A model generated the notes under the pieces. It was not told where the DNA came from and made no database searches. It saw only the letters and a list, made by a program, of their open reading frames with translations. A DNA stretch of 64,000 nucleotides from an uncultured Gemmatimonadota bacterium (GTDB lineage Bacteria > Gemmatimonadota > Gemmatimonadetes > Gemmatimonadales > Gemmatimonadaceae): the NCBI GenBank assembly GCA_903882745.1, contig CAIRYG010000003.1, positions 271,102 to 335,101 of the forward strand, given 5' to 3'. Within the stretch, counting starts at the first letter, position 1. Each line of letters starts with the position of its first letter. The translations under genes and the position numbers were made by a program. Below, piece after piece: positions 1-8,618 of this stretch.

Positions 1-23
1 GCGACCACGGAAGGGTTGATCGG

Positions 24-326
24 GTGTCAGTAAGCGACACACGCGAGTGGCGAATTGAAGGGCCGTGGATTGAGTTCGAGCGACGGCGCGACGGGATGAT
101 TCACGCAATGTCGGGGGGCCTCTGGTTGCATCGGCACGTGTGGAAGGGTCGTCCGATGGCGCATTTAGTGTCGACGGATCGATTCACCTTGGTGCGATGG
201 GGTATCAGCGTGGGATTGAATCCCCATCGGCTGCAGTTCAAACCGCTGCGTGATCCACGCGATGACGTGCGTCGCGACGCATGGCATTGGGATCTTGTGG
301 GACCTTGGCTTCCACCGCGCCTATGA
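24..326 (+). CDS. Small hypothetical protein (DUF4031-like)
   Basis: This 100-residue ORF is rich in Trp, His and Arg and has no signal peptide or membrane segment. Its central stretch (residues 35-90, containing MAHLVSTD, a Gly-Leu turn and a late HWDL) resembles the layout of small DUF4031 proteins, but the match is from memory and weak. Its stop overlaps the start of the next gene in an ATGA junction (323-326), so the two are probably co-translated. That coupling is the main argument that it is real. No function is assigned. Confidence 0.45.
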   Translation: MSVSDTREWRIEGPWIEFERRRDGMIHAMSGGLWLHRHVWKGRPMAHLVSTDRFTLVRWGISVGLNPHRLQFKPLRDPRDDVRRDAWHWDLVGPWLPPRL

Positions 327-1264
327 TGCATTCGCACATCGCTTCAGTCTTCCACTCACGAGCTCCACGGCGCTTCGCGCCGGCTCTCGTGTTGCTGTCT
401 GCGCTGGCCTGCGGAAAGAGCGACGTACCAGCGATCAAGTCGGCGCATCCAGAGGTGGCCACTCGTGTTGTCAGTGGGGGCACGGCATCGCAGTCAGCCC
501 CCGCCATCACCGCGTGGGACGACTCGCTTGGCGGAGTAGTGGCTGTTATGTCTGTTGAGCGCGGCGCTCCCGTTGTCTTTGCCCGCGACTCGTTGACGGC
601 GGTACCGCGGACTGTCGAACTGTTTTCACACGACCCGCAGCTGCAACCAGCGTTACTGGCTGCAGGCCCCGCGACCCGCGAGTGCGCGCGCCAGCGTACC
701 GCCACTGTCACCACACCGACACGACCAGGAGTGCCGGTCTGGTCGCTCGCACTGGATTCTGGCGTCGCAAATCCAATCGGCATCTCCAGTCTGGATGACC
801 TCCCCCCACGGGACTCAAGCGCAACCATCGTTCGCTTACGCCGACTCGCAGGGACTATTCCAGAGGATTCCACCTCCGCTCCGTTCCGTGGACTTCCTGT
901 GGTGGTGCGCGAGTCGTGGCGCGTGATGACCGCAGACGGAACACCAGTCTGGATCACTATCTCCACACGCACACTCGGCACGGAGTCGAATCCGCGCCTC
1001 GAACTTCTGACAATGATCACGGAGCCTGATGCGACGGCAAAAGACGCCTGGCGCATTGCCTGGTCGCGCCGCGAGTCAGGGCCAGAGGACAAAGTCGTCG
1101 GCGCTGATCTGCTCGCAGCGGTCGCGCTACATGAGTCGCGCATGATCATGGCGATGTCACGCAGCGGTGATCACGGCGAGGAGATTGAAATCCTCGATCG
1201 GCCACAGCCCGGTACCTGGCGGCTGCGGTGGAGCTCTGCCGCCTTAGGCTGCGACGCGCGCTGA
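323..1264 (+). CDS. Predicted lipoprotein of unknown function
   Basis: The ORF is open from 281, but the ATG at 323 overlaps the upstream stop (ATGA) and gives a clean lipoprotein signal: a basic N-terminus (RAPRR), a hydrophobic core and a lipobox LSALAC with Cys near residue 20. The mature part (about 290 residues) is acidic and Ser/Thr-rich without a recognisable catalytic motif. It would sit on a membrane facing the periplasm. It converges on the ABC importer operon that ends at 1314. The family is not recognised. Confidence 0.6.
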   Translation: MMHSHIASVFHSRAPRRFAPALVLLSALACGKSDVPAIKSAHPEVATRVVSGGTASQSAPAITAWDDSLGGVVAVMSVERGAPVVFARDSLTAVPRTVELFSHDPQLQPALLAAGPATRECARQRTATVTTPTRPGVPVWSLALDSGVANPIGISSLDDLPPRDSSATIVRLRRLAGTIPEDSTSAPFRGLPVVVRESWRVMTADGTPVWITISTRTLGTESNPRLELLTMITEPDATAKDAWRIAWSRRESGPEDKVVGADLLAAVALHESRMIMAMSRSGDHGEEIEILDRPQPGTWRLRWSSAALGCDAR

Positions 1265-1313
1265 GCGTCCCTGCCTCACAAGCTGTGCGCCGAGCCGTGC
1301 GTAAAGCTGCGCT

Positions 1314-2222
1314 CTAGCCGCGCGCGCCCAACGCCGCCGGCGCGGCGGCGCGTTCCCCAGCTCCCGCGAGTGCGATAAGGGTCAGCACATACGGGAGGGC
1401 CAGCGCAAACTGATAGGGAATCCCCCACCCCATCGCTTGGGCGAAGTACTGGAGCGCACTGGCCGCACCAAACAACAACGCCGCGCCGCTAACACCAACC
1501 GCGGACCACCGCCCAAGGACAACAATCGCAATCGCAATAAATCCGCGACCCGCGGAGATCCCTTCGTTGAAGGTGCCAACCTGCGCGAGGACGAGCGTTC
1601 CACCGCCGAGTCCGCCCATGGCACCACAAAAGAGGAGCGCGGCCCAACGCACACGAGCCGGTGAGATTCCTGCTGCGCTCGCCGCCTCTGGCCGTTCACC
1701 AACCGCACGCAAGGCGAGTCCCGCTCCTGTGCGGCGCAGCCACCATGCCAGGCAGGGTACAATCACATACAGCAGATAGGTGATCGGCGGCTGGCCGAAG
1801 AGTGCTTCACCAATCCACGGAATGCTGTGCAAAAGTGGAATGGGAAGTGGGGCAAGAGTTGGCGTCTCAAGCGCGGCGCCCGTGGTGCCGAAAAAAATTC
1901 GGTAGAGCGTACCGGTGGCACCAACGCCGAGCATACTGATGGCGGTGCCGGTGATGATATGATCCGCTCTTAGTGTCACTACAAAGAATGCAAAGATCGC
2001 GGCGACGAACATTCCGGCAACAACGGCACCTAAGAAACCCACACCAACTCCCGCTGCTCCTGCCGCGACGAGACCGCCAAACGCCCCAGCGATTATTGTG
2101 CCCTCGAGCCCGATGTTGATCACGCCGGCGCGCTCGGCGACCAACTCACCAAGCGCCGCAAAGGCAAGCGGCGTCGCGGTGCGCACCGTGGCTTCAAAGA
2201 ATGGGGCGATCGCGTCGGTCAT
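1314..2222 (-). CDS. ABC transporter permease (BMP-type/nucleoside-like), subunit 2
   Basis: This 302-residue polytopic membrane protein carries the branched-chain/ribose-type permease signature ATPLAFAALGELVAERAGVINIGLEG near its N-terminus. That signature is typical of YufQ/NupQ-like permeases that pair with BmpA lipoproteins. An ATG at 2222 overlaps the upstream permease stop (ATGA, 2219-2222) and is preferred over the longer reading frame that begins at 2252. It is the last gene of a five-gene operon (binding lipoprotein, Nif3, ATPase, permease, permease). The likely substrate is a nucleoside, by family analogy; the substrate cannot be read from the sequence. Confidence 0.88.
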   Translation of the reverse strand: MTDAIAPFFEATVRTATPLAFAALGELVAERAGVINIGLEGTIIAGAFGGLVAAGAAGVGVGFLGAVVAGMFVAAIFAFFVVTLRADHIITGTAISMLGVGATGTLYRIFFGTTGAALETPTLAPLPIPLLHSIPWIGEALFGQPPITYLLYVIVPCLAWWLRRTGAGLALRAVGERPEAASAAGISPARVRWAALLFCGAMGGLGGGTLVLAQVGTFNEGISAGRGFIAIAIVVLGRWSAVGVSGAALLFGAASALQYFAQAMGWGIPYQFALALPYVLTLIALAGAGERAAAPAALGARG

Positions 2223-3265
2223 GGACGCACCTCTCCACGACTGCGCGACCACTCAAGCGCGATCACGCCAAGCACCACCAGTGCCTCGACCACCGCGACA
2301 AACTGGAACGGCACGCCAGCATCACGCTGCATAGCCGCCGCTCCCGCCTCGAGCGCACCAAAAAATATTCCCGTGCCAATCACCGCCAATGGGTGGAGCC
2401 TGGCCAGCAAGGCTACGGCAATCGCGGTGTACCCAAAGCCAGGAGAGATCCCTTCATACAACGCATAGGTGACACCCGTGACTTCGACACCGCCCGCCAG
2501 TCCAGCAATGGCACCACTCAGCAGGAACGCCGTGAACATCACACGCGGAACCACAACATGCCCCGCACTCGCGGCCGCAGCTGGCCCTGCACCAACGGCT
2601 CGCAGTCGGAATCCCAGGGCTGTGGATCGAAACATCCACCAGAGCGCCAGCGCGAGCACAAGGGCAATCGCGTAGCCGAAGTGGAGTCGCTGTCCACTGA
2701 TCAGGAGCGGGAGATGGGCGGAAGTGGAAAACGTTTCTGTTTGCGGATAGACATGCGTCGGCTCCTGCAGCGGCCCACGCACGAGATATGACACCAGGTA
2801 TTGTGCGACAAAGTTCAGCATCAGGGTGCTAATCACTTCGAGCACACCGAACCGACGCCTCAGCCATCCCGCAATCGCCGCCCAGAGCGCACCGGCGAGT
2901 ATCGCTGCGGGAACAGCCACCCAAAGGACGAGTGTTCCTCCAATTCCACTGAGCGCAAGCGCACTCGCGGCACTCGCTCCCGCAAGGAACTGCCCCTCTG
3001 CGCCAATGTTCATCACACCGGATCGAAAGGCGAGTGCCACGGCGAGCCCAAGCAACGTGAGTGGTGTCGCGCGCACGAGCGTCGCGGACCAAAAGGCATA
3101 CGCGCTACCAAATGATCCGCGCCAAAACGCCTGAAACGATTGCGCGATGTCATGATGACCCGCGACAATCACCAGAACAATCACACCGACAACCGCCGCG
3201 GCGACCACCACCGGCGGGAGGAGTTGTCGCCACGAATGCGACCGGCGCTCGGTATGCGTGGTCAT
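2219..3265 (-). CDS. ABC transporter permease (BMP-type/nucleoside-like), subunit 1
   Basis: This 348-residue protein has about eight to nine hydrophobic segments and the paired permease motif LALAFRSGVMNIGAEGQFLAGA, the equivalent of YufP/NupP. The ATG at 3265 forms an ATGA overlap with the ATPase stop at 3262; the open frame extends upstream to 3337 but only as an Arg/Cys-rich tail inside the ATPase gene. With the downstream permease it should form the heterodimeric channel of the importer. The membrane topology and the sequence LQEPTHVYPQTETFS in the periplasmic loop agree with this family. Confidence 0.88.
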   Translation of the reverse strand: MTTHTERRSHSWRQLLPPVVVAAAVVGVIVLVIVAGHHDIAQSFQAFWRGSFGSAYAFWSATLVRATPLTLLGLAVALAFRSGVMNIGAEGQFLAGASAASALALSGIGGTLVLWVAVPAAILAGALWAAIAGWLRRRFGVLEVISTLMLNFVAQYLVSYLVRGPLQEPTHVYPQTETFSTSAHLPLLISGQRLHFGYAIALVLALALWWMFRSTALGFRLRAVGAGPAAAASAGHVVVPRVMFTAFLLSGAIAGLAGGVEVTGVTYALYEGISPGFGYTAIAVALLARLHPLAVIGTGIFFGALEAGAAAMQRDAGVPFQFVAVVEALVVLGVIALEWSRSRGEVRP

Positions 3266-4734
3266 GTGAGTCCCACCATCGCGCGGCCAACGGCGTGCCG
3301 GTCCACGGCCACATCTCGCACAGTGCCAGCGAAACACACCACCATTCGGTCGCTCACACTGAACAGTTCGTCCAAGTCACTGGAATGGATCACCACCGCA
3401 ACCCCGGCATCGCGCGCGGCGCGCAGCGCGTCGAGGACCTGCGAGGCAGCGCGGACATCGAGGCCACGGGTGGGATTCTCGACGATCAGCGCCGCGGGTG
3501 CCCCTTCGAGTTCGCGTGCGAGCACAAACTTCTGTTGATTTCCACCCGAGAGCGACGCCATGGAGTTGTGCACGCTGTTCGTGCGAACGTCCTGTGTCCG
3601 CACCCCAGCCTCCGCGCGCGCCGCATACCCTCGCCACGCCAGTGTTCCGCTGGCGGTCCCCGCATCCTTGAGCGCGAAGTTCTCAACGAGCGTCCACGCA
3701 CCGATCACTGCGTCGCGGTGACGATCTTCGGGAACAAAACCGATCTGTGCAGGGCGGGTCGCGCTCCCAGCATACGGCGCGCAGCGCCCCGCCATCACCC
3801 GCAGCAGTTCGAGTTGGCCCGCCCCCTCCACACCAGCGACACCAAGAATCTCACCACCAAACACTCGCACCTTCACACCCTTCAGCCGATCAGTGCCTCG
3901 GCTATCCCGCACCCGCACATCGTCGACGGTGAGCACCGGTACGGCTGAGAGATGCGCGGGAGTGCGAACGTGCGGTGCGGTGAGCGTCGTCGCCTCTCCA
4001 AGAAGTGCAGCCAGCACCTCAATCTCACTCGCATCCTTGGCCGGCACCTGCAGCACCGTGCGGCCGCGGCGTAGCACCGTGATGTCGTCGGCAATCTGGA
4101 GCGCTTCGCGCACCTTGTGGGTGATCAACACCACCGTGCGCCCACTCTCCACGAAGCGACGGAGCCACGCATACAGGTCCTGCGTTTCCTGCGGCGACAA
4201 CACAGCGGTCGGTTCATCGAGAATCAAGACGCGCGCGTCGTGCGAGAGCGCCTTGAGAATCTCGAGGCGCTGTTGTGCGCCTACTGGGAGCTCTCCCGCG
4301 CGTGCCGTAGGGTCGATCGCGAGTCCCGTCTCAGCAACCAGAGCGGCCACGCGCTCAGCGGCTGCCCGTGGATCGAATCCACTGAACATCCCCCCGCGCC
4401 CAAGACTGATGTTCTCGGCGACGGTCATCGCCGGCACGAGCAGGAAATGCTGGTGCACCATACCGACGCCGGCGCGGAGCGCATCGGCACTTGATCGCCA
4501 GACACACAACTGCCCGTCTACCTGGATCGTGCCGGTGTCGGGCTTCGCCATGCCGAACGCCAGGCGCATGAGCGTTGTCTTTCCTGCACCATTCTCGCCG
4601 AGGAGTGCGTGCAGCGTGCCGCGACGCACGTTGAGCGTGGAACGGTCGAGCGCCTGCGTGGCGCCAAACCGTTTGCTGATATCCCGCAGTGAGAGCGCGA
4701 GTGGCGTTGCGTCGGGAGTAGGCGCGCTCACCAC
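3262..4734 (-). CDS. ABC transporter ATP-binding protein with two ABC domains
   Basis: This 490-residue protein has two tandem ATPase domains, as in sugar and nucleoside importers (RbsA/YufO type). The first has Walker A GENGAGKTT (about residue 46), a Q-loop with MVHQHF, a LPVGAQQRLEI signature and Walker B VLILDEPTAVL. The second has a degenerate P-loop (GVEGAGQLELL) but an intact LSGGNQQKFVLAREL signature and VENPTRGLD. It energises uptake through the two permeases encoded next, with which it overlaps by 4 bp. The unequal P-loops are normal for this family. Confidence 0.93.
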   Translation of the reverse strand: MVSAPTPDATPLALSLRDISKRFGATQALDRSTLNVRRGTLHALLGENGAGKTTLMRLAFGMAKPDTGTIQVDGQLCVWRSSADALRAGVGMVHQHFLLVPAMTVAENISLGRGGMFSGFDPRAAAERVAALVAETGLAIDPTARAGELPVGAQQRLEILKALSHDARVLILDEPTAVLSPQETQDLYAWLRRFVESGRTVVLITHKVREALQIADDITVLRRGRTVLQVPAKDASEIEVLAALLGEATTLTAPHVRTPAHLSAVPVLTVDDVRVRDSRGTDRLKGVKVRVFGGEILGVAGVEGAGQLELLRVMAGRCAPYAGSATRPAQIGFVPEDRHRDAVIGAWTLVENFALKDAGTASGTLAWRGYAARAEAGVRTQDVRTNSVHNSMASLSGGNQQKFVLARELEGAPAALIVENPTRGLDVRAASQVLDALRAARDAGVAVVIHSSDLDELFSVSDRMVVCFAGTVRDVAVDRHAVGRAMVGLT

Positions 4735-4755
4735 GAGGTGCTCATCACGAGGTGC

Positions 4756-5556
4756 TCACAATCCCGTGGGGGCCGAAATCCAGCTCCACGGAATACCGAA
4801 TGACGTGGTCACGTGATCGGCCAGCGCGCGCACGCCAAGTGTTTCAGTTGCGTAGTGGCCGGCATAAATAATGACGAGCCCCTTCTCGGGGGCGTCGACG
4901 GCGCTCCAGTGCGGCCCCTCACCCACAATCAACGTATCAACGCCCAGCGCCACCGCCTCGGCGATAGTCGAGTGCCCAGCGCCGGCGCCCGAACAAATCG
5001 CCCAGTGTTTGGTCTGCCGGTTTGGCGACATCGCGCTCGCGATTGCGGTACCGCCGTGGCCGGCGGAGAACGTCTGGCAACGTTCGAGCAATGTCGCGGT
5101 GGGAAGCTCGCTCCGACCACGCACACCGCAGTAAATGTGTTCGTGTTTCGCGAAGCCGCCGTCAGGGACAAGTCCGAGCTCCGCGGCCAACAGCCGCGAG
5201 TTCCCGATCCGTTCGTGCGCGTCGAGCGGGAGGTGCGCCGAATAGAGCGCTACGTCGTGGTCGATGAGCAGGCGCACTCGTTCGAGGTGCGGACCCGTGA
5301 GTGTCTGCAGCCCGCCCCAGAAGAGTCCGTGGTGTACGACTAAGAGGTTTGCCCCTGCGGCAATCGTCTGTTCGATCGTGTGGCGCGAGCAGTCGACGGC
5401 CGCGGCGATCTTGACGATCGGCGCTCGATTTCCGACCTGCACACCGTTCAGCGCCGTTTTGTAGTCAGGCGTGTCTGCGGTGCGGAGCAGTGTGTCGAGC
5501 TCGCGCGCGATCTGCTCTAGGGGAACTCCTGTAACTCCCGCGGGCGTCGTGGTCAC
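4756..5556 (-). CDS. Nif3-like dinuclear metal centre hexameric protein
   Basis: This 266-residue protein matches the Nif3/YbgI family (often named GTP cyclohydrolase I type 2). Visible metal-site elements are VVHHGLFWGG (about residue 74), LYSAHLPLDAH and a C-terminal VGEGPHW...AGHYATE. The family forms toroidal hexamers with two metals per subunit and has no agreed physiological reaction. The start is GTG at 5556, overlapping the stop of the binding-protein gene (GTGA). It lies between the binding protein and the ATPase of a nucleoside-type importer, which suggests, but does not prove, a role in handling the imported compound. Confidence 0.9.
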   Translation of the reverse strand: MTTTPAGVTGVPLEQIARELDTLLRTADTPDYKTALNGVQVGNRAPIVKIAAAVDCSRHTIEQTIAAGANLLVVHHGLFWGGLQTLTGPHLERVRLLIDHDVALYSAHLPLDAHERIGNSRLLAAELGLVPDGGFAKHEHIYCGVRGRSELPTATLLERCQTFSAGHGGTAIASAMSPNRQTKHWAICSGAGAGHSTIAEAVALGVDTLIVGEGPHWSAVDAPEKGLVIIYAGHYATETLGVRALADHVTTSFGIPWSWISAPTGL

Positions 5557-6596
5557 TTGGCTCCAGTGGGCTGCACTGCAGGGGGCAGCACAAAGGTGCC
5601 TGCTTTCATGAGCTGCTGTACCGAGTCGACCCGCGCGCGCATGGCGGCGGGAATCGTCTGCAGGGTTGCGGGGTTCGGGACCCAGCGCACCACATCGGTT
5701 TTCGTGTCGAGCCGCACGACGCGGGGCTGAAAGTTTCCGCCCTTCACTTCGCGGGCCATCACGAGAAATGCGTGTGGCACGTCGATCACCACACTACCCA
5801 GTGTGACACTCGGCGCGACGTTGTTCTGATCGGCGTTCGATCCGATCACCCAAATGCCCTTTCCTTCCTTGGCGGCCTGGAACACACCGAGCCCAGCTGC
5901 GTCGGCGTTCTGGAAGATCACGTCGGCGCCGCGCCCAATCAGCGCGAGTGCCTGTTCTTTCCCCGCGCTCGCGTCATCCCAGTTTCCAATGAAGGCGGTG
6001 ACGACTTTGATTTTCGGATTGACAGAGAGCGCGCCCGCCGTGAACGCCGCGAAGCTGGACTTCACTGGCGGCAACTCCGTGCCGCCAATGCATCCCACCG
6101 TTCCTGTCTTCGTGACCGCGGCGGCTGCCATCCCTGCCAGGTAGCTGGGGTCTTCGAAGGCGAATGACATCGCGGCGATGTTTGGCCCCGACGAGTTGCC
6201 ACCGGTCGTGATATAGATGGTCTTGGGAAACTCCGGGCCGACGCGCTTGGCGGCATCCTGGAACTCAAACCCATGGCCGATCACCATGGTATACCCCTGC
6301 GCGCCGTACTGGCGGAAGTTTTCCTCAAACTCGGCGGGGGTCTTGGTCTGGATATGACTGACCGCTGCGCCGAGGCTGTCCTTGATGCGCATCAGTCCGG
6401 AATAGGCGCCACCATTCCACGACTGGTCGGTGATCGGCCCTGGTGTCAGGAGGGCAACTTTCATGGCGCCCGCGGTTCCCGCTGCTCCGGATTCCGCGGC
6501 CGGCTTTCCGCCTTTTGTGCCGCCGCAGGCCATGGCGAGCAACGCGACAGTGTTGATAAACCAAACCATTGCACGGCGTGTCATCGTAATATTCAT
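5553..6596 (-). CDS. BMP-family substrate-binding lipoprotein
   Basis: This 347-residue protein has a lipoprotein signal ending LLAMAC, followed by a Gly/Ala linker and a type 1 periplasmic-binding fold of the BMP/PnrA/Med family. The typical motifs are DQSWNGGAYSGL, IGHGFEF, GCIGG, NWDD and ADVIFQNADAAGLGV. It should bind the substrate, probably a purine nucleoside by family precedent, and deliver it to the downstream permeases. The ATG at 6596 (or 6584) gives a normal-length signal; the open frame begins at 6617. It is the first gene of the operon, downstream of a TATAAT element and an inverted repeat at 6632-6678. Confidence 0.9.
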   Translation of the reverse strand: MNITMTRRAMVWFINTVALLAMACGGTKGGKPAAESGAAGTAGAMKVALLTPGPITDQSWNGGAYSGLMRIKDSLGAAVSHIQTKTPAEFEENFRQYGAQGYTMVIGHGFEFQDAAKRVGPEFPKTIYITTGGNSSGPNIAAMSFAFEDPSYLAGMAAAAVTKTGTVGCIGGTELPPVKSSFAAFTAGALSVNPKIKVVTAFIGNWDDASAGKEQALALIGRGADVIFQNADAAGLGVFQAAKEGKGIWVIGSNADQNNVAPSVTLGSVVIDVPHAFLVMAREVKGGNFQPRVVRLDTKTDVVRWVPNPATLQTIPAAMRARVDSVQQLMKAGTFVLPPAVQPTGAK

Positions 6597-6631
6597 AACT
6601 AAAACGTTATCCAGCAACGAGATAATGGTGA

Positions 6632-6678
6632 ATTATAAACAAATGATTGCCATTGGTGCTGGATGTGCATAATGGCAA
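6632..6678 (-). promoter_or_regulatory. Candidate promoter/operator of the BMP importer operon
   Basis: Read on the minus strand, a perfect TATAAT (6632-6637) lies about 36 bp upstream of the lipoprotein ATG. No good -35 box is seen at the right spacing. Immediately upstream is an 8-bp inverted repeat, TTGCCATT / AATGGCAA (6647-6654 and 6671-6678, 16-bp gap), placed where an activator or repressor could act. The regulator is unknown. Confidence 0.4.
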
Positions 6679-6693
6679 ACGCTTGTGGATTAC

Positions 6694-7104
6694 TTATTCC
6701 TGCGACGGAGCCCCGGTTGATGCCACGAGTTCCGACATCCGCACATGCCCCGTGATCTGTGCCCCTTCCATCACCACGATCGACTTGGTGTCAATGTCGC
6801 CTTGCACCGTCGCGGTTCCCTGAAGCTCGAGCCGATTGGTCGCCCGGACCGATCCGATCACATCGCCGCCAATCACCACCTCATCCGCTTCGACATTCCC
6901 ATGAATCGCGCCACCTCGGCCTAACAAGATCTGTCGCGCCCCGATCACCGAGCCGTCCACGCGCCCGTCAATCTTGATAACACCACCGCTCGCGATGTCG
7001 CCACTGATCCGCATCCCCGCGGCGATGATCGACAGTGACGTCTCGGCCATGCGTCCCGCACTTCGCGTGTCACTGGCGGCGCTATCCTTTCCGAAAAGAG
7101 CCAT
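6694..7104 (-). CDS. Bactofilin (polymer-forming cytoskeletal protein)
   Basis: This 136-residue protein has the central beta-helix repeat pattern of bactofilins: ISGDIASGGVIKIDGRVDGSV, then GAIHGNVEADEVVIGGDVIGSV, LELQGTATVQGDI and GAQITGHV. The tails are short and unstructured. Bactofilins polymerise without nucleotide and scaffold cell-shape or chromosome-segregation proteins; in myxobacteria BacNOP interact with ParABS. Its position as the last gene behind parA and parB fits such a link. The length is typical for the family. Confidence 0.93.
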   Translation of the reverse strand: MALFGKDSAASDTRSAGRMAETSLSIIAAGMRISGDIASGGVIKIDGRVDGSVIGARQILLGRGGAIHGNVEADEVVIGGDVIGSVRATNRLELQGTATVQGDIDTKSIVVMEGAQITGHVRMSELVASTGAPSQE

Positions 7105-7107
7105 ACG

Positions 7108-7524
7108 TCACTTCTCCTTGGGATTCTTCTTTGGTGACTTCTGTGCTGGCTCAGCCGGCGTGACGGCGACCTTTGATGCCGTCAGTAAGCGCTGCACCTG
7201 CCCATAGCGATCCTGCAACTCCGCCAGGGTGCGCTGGAGCGTGTCCAACCGTTGTGCGTCCTGCTCGAGATGTGCGATGCGCTGGTTCAGCAACGGAACC
7301 CGCGCAGATTGCACGGCAAAGTAGCCCCAGCTCAACAGGCCAATCGAAAGAATGGCAAGAAAGAGCTTCGATGTCAGCACACGCAGCGCCTGCACCTGCC
7401 ACGGCAGGAGCACCAATGTGCGGTGCGCTAATCCATTCTCGCGCTGCACGTGGATCAACATCGACCCCGAATCACGCGCGAAGATATTTCCGTGGTGCTG
7501 TGCCCCAGATGCGCGCTCACTCAC
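7108..7524 (-). CDS. Single-pass membrane protein with coiled coil
   Basis: This 138-residue protein has a soluble N-terminus, one transmembrane helix (about residues 53-72, LFLAILSIGLLSWGYFAV) and a heptad-rich coiled coil (residues 80-115) ending in a Lys-rich tail. The GTG start at 7524 overlaps the parB stop (GTGA); an internal ATG at 7461 is an alternative. It lies between parB and the bactofilin gene, a place often occupied in related phyla by an M23 peptidase partner of bactofilin, but no peptidase domain is present here. The domain layout recalls the anchor part of such proteins. The function is unknown. Confidence 0.7.
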   Translation of the reverse strand: MSERASGAQHHGNIFARDSGSMLIHVQRENGLAHRTLVLLPWQVQALRVLTSKLFLAILSIGLLSWGYFAVQSARVPLLNQRIAHLEQDAQRLDTLQRTLAELQDRYGQVQRLLTASKVAVTPAEPAQKSPKKNPKEK

Positions 7525-8564
7525 AACGCGTCTCGATTGGCCCCGAGTACGATGTCGAGCACGCGCTCAAGGTCATCGGAGGAGTAGAAGCTGATCCGGA
7601 TCTCCCCTTTTTCCTTGGCCGAGAGATTGATCTTCACCGCTGTCTGCAGCTGCTTGCGGAGCTCTTCTTCGATGCGGGCTACTTCTGGCGGCCGCACCAC
7701 GCCGGCCTTTGGCGCGGCCCCGCCCTTGGTCGCTGCCCGTGCCGTGCCAGCTTCACGCACACGACGTTCGACCTCACGCACATTCAGCCCCTCGGCGATA
7801 ATCGCCTTGGCGAGCTCGACCATACGATGATCGTCGCCGAGTGAGAGGAGTGCGCGCGCGTGGCCGATCGTGAGTTCCCCTTCGCGGACCATGCGTCGGA
7901 CAGTGGACGGGAGCGCGAGCAGGCGCAGTGTGTTGGCGACAGTGGAGCGGTCTTTGCCGACGACATCGGCGACTTCTTGCTGCGTGAGCGAGAACTGCGA
8001 AATCAGTTGCTGATAGCCTTCGCCTTCTTCGATCGGGTTGAGGTCGGCGCGTTGCAGGTTCTCAACGAGGGCGAGTGTGAGCGCGGCCTTGTCATCGGTT
8101 TCGGCGGCGCCGCGCACGATGGCGGGGATTTCCGACCATCCGATGCGCGTGACGGCGCGAAAGCGTCGCTCACCCGCGATCAGTTCGTAGCCCGCGCCCG
8201 CGACCCGCACTGTGACAGGCTGGAGCAGTCCATTCGATCGGATGCTTGCTTCGAGGTCGGCGAGGTCCGCGGCGCTGAACTCTTTGCGTGGCTGGAGCGG
8301 ATTCGGGCGAATCAGTGCGAGGGGGAGCGACCGGAGCGCGGAGCGTGGTTCTGCGGCCGGCGTTGGGGCAGGTGCCGCGATCGCAGGTGCCGTTCCCGCA
8401 GGTGGTGCGACCGGTTTTGCAGCCGCCGGCGCGACAGGTGGCGCTGGCACCGTGAGCACCGGAGCGACGGCAGGGGGCGCAGGGGTGGCTGGCACCTGTG
8501 TGTGGCGAGCGGAGAGGAGCGCTTCGAGCCCTCGTCCAAGGCGGCGCGGTTTTTCAGTCGACAT
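7521..8564 (-). CDS. parB: Chromosome partition protein ParB
   Basis: This 347-residue protein starts RRLGRGLEALL, the usual ParB N-terminal ParA-interacting segment. A long Ala/Pro linker (residues 20-75) follows, then the CTPase/N-domain (IRPNPLQPRKEF, ELIAGERRFRA), the HTH region (LTQQEVADVVGKDRSTVANTLRLL) and a C-terminal dimerisation domain. An AGGAG ribosome site precedes the ATG. It binds parS (found at 9491) and slides as a CTP clamp to load SMC. The Ala/Pro linker is longer than in Bacillus Spo0J. Confidence 0.96.
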   Translation of the reverse strand: MSTEKPRRLGRGLEALLSARHTQVPATPAPPAVAPVLTVPAPPVAPAAAKPVAPPAGTAPAIAAPAPTPAAEPRSALRSLPLALIRPNPLQPRKEFSAADLADLEASIRSNGLLQPVTVRVAGAGYELIAGERRFRAVTRIGWSEIPAIVRGAAETDDKAALTLALVENLQRADLNPIEEGEGYQQLISQFSLTQQEVADVVGKDRSTVANTLRLLALPSTVRRMVREGELTIGHARALLSLGDDHRMVELAKAIIAEGLNVREVERRVREAGTARAATKGGAAPKAGVVRPPEVARIEEELRKQLQTAVKINLSAKEKGEIRISFYSSDDLERVLDIVLGANRDAL

Positions 8565-8583
8565 ATTTGTGTGCTCCTGTATA

Positions 8584-8612
8584 CGTAAGTCGTTGGTGTG
8601 TAATAACTTACG
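8584..8612. promoter_or_regulatory. Inverted repeat between parA and parB
   Basis: The 54-bp gap between parA and parB holds a 7-bp inverted repeat CGTAAGT / ACTTACG (8584-8590 and 8606-8612) with a 15-nt loop. In RNA this would be a modest hairpin with no T-run after it, so it is not a convincing terminator. It may tune the relative expression of the two genes. Confidence 0.3.
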
Positions 8613-8618
8613 ATACTT

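Noticed and set aside
238..1149. 303-residue minus-strand ORF
   Set aside because: Antisense shadow of the lipoprotein gene; Ser/Arg-rich and without domain features.
4809..4816. TCACGTGA inside the Nif3 gene as a second parS
   Set aside because: Only the 8-bp core fits; the flanking TGTT/AACA of parS is absent.
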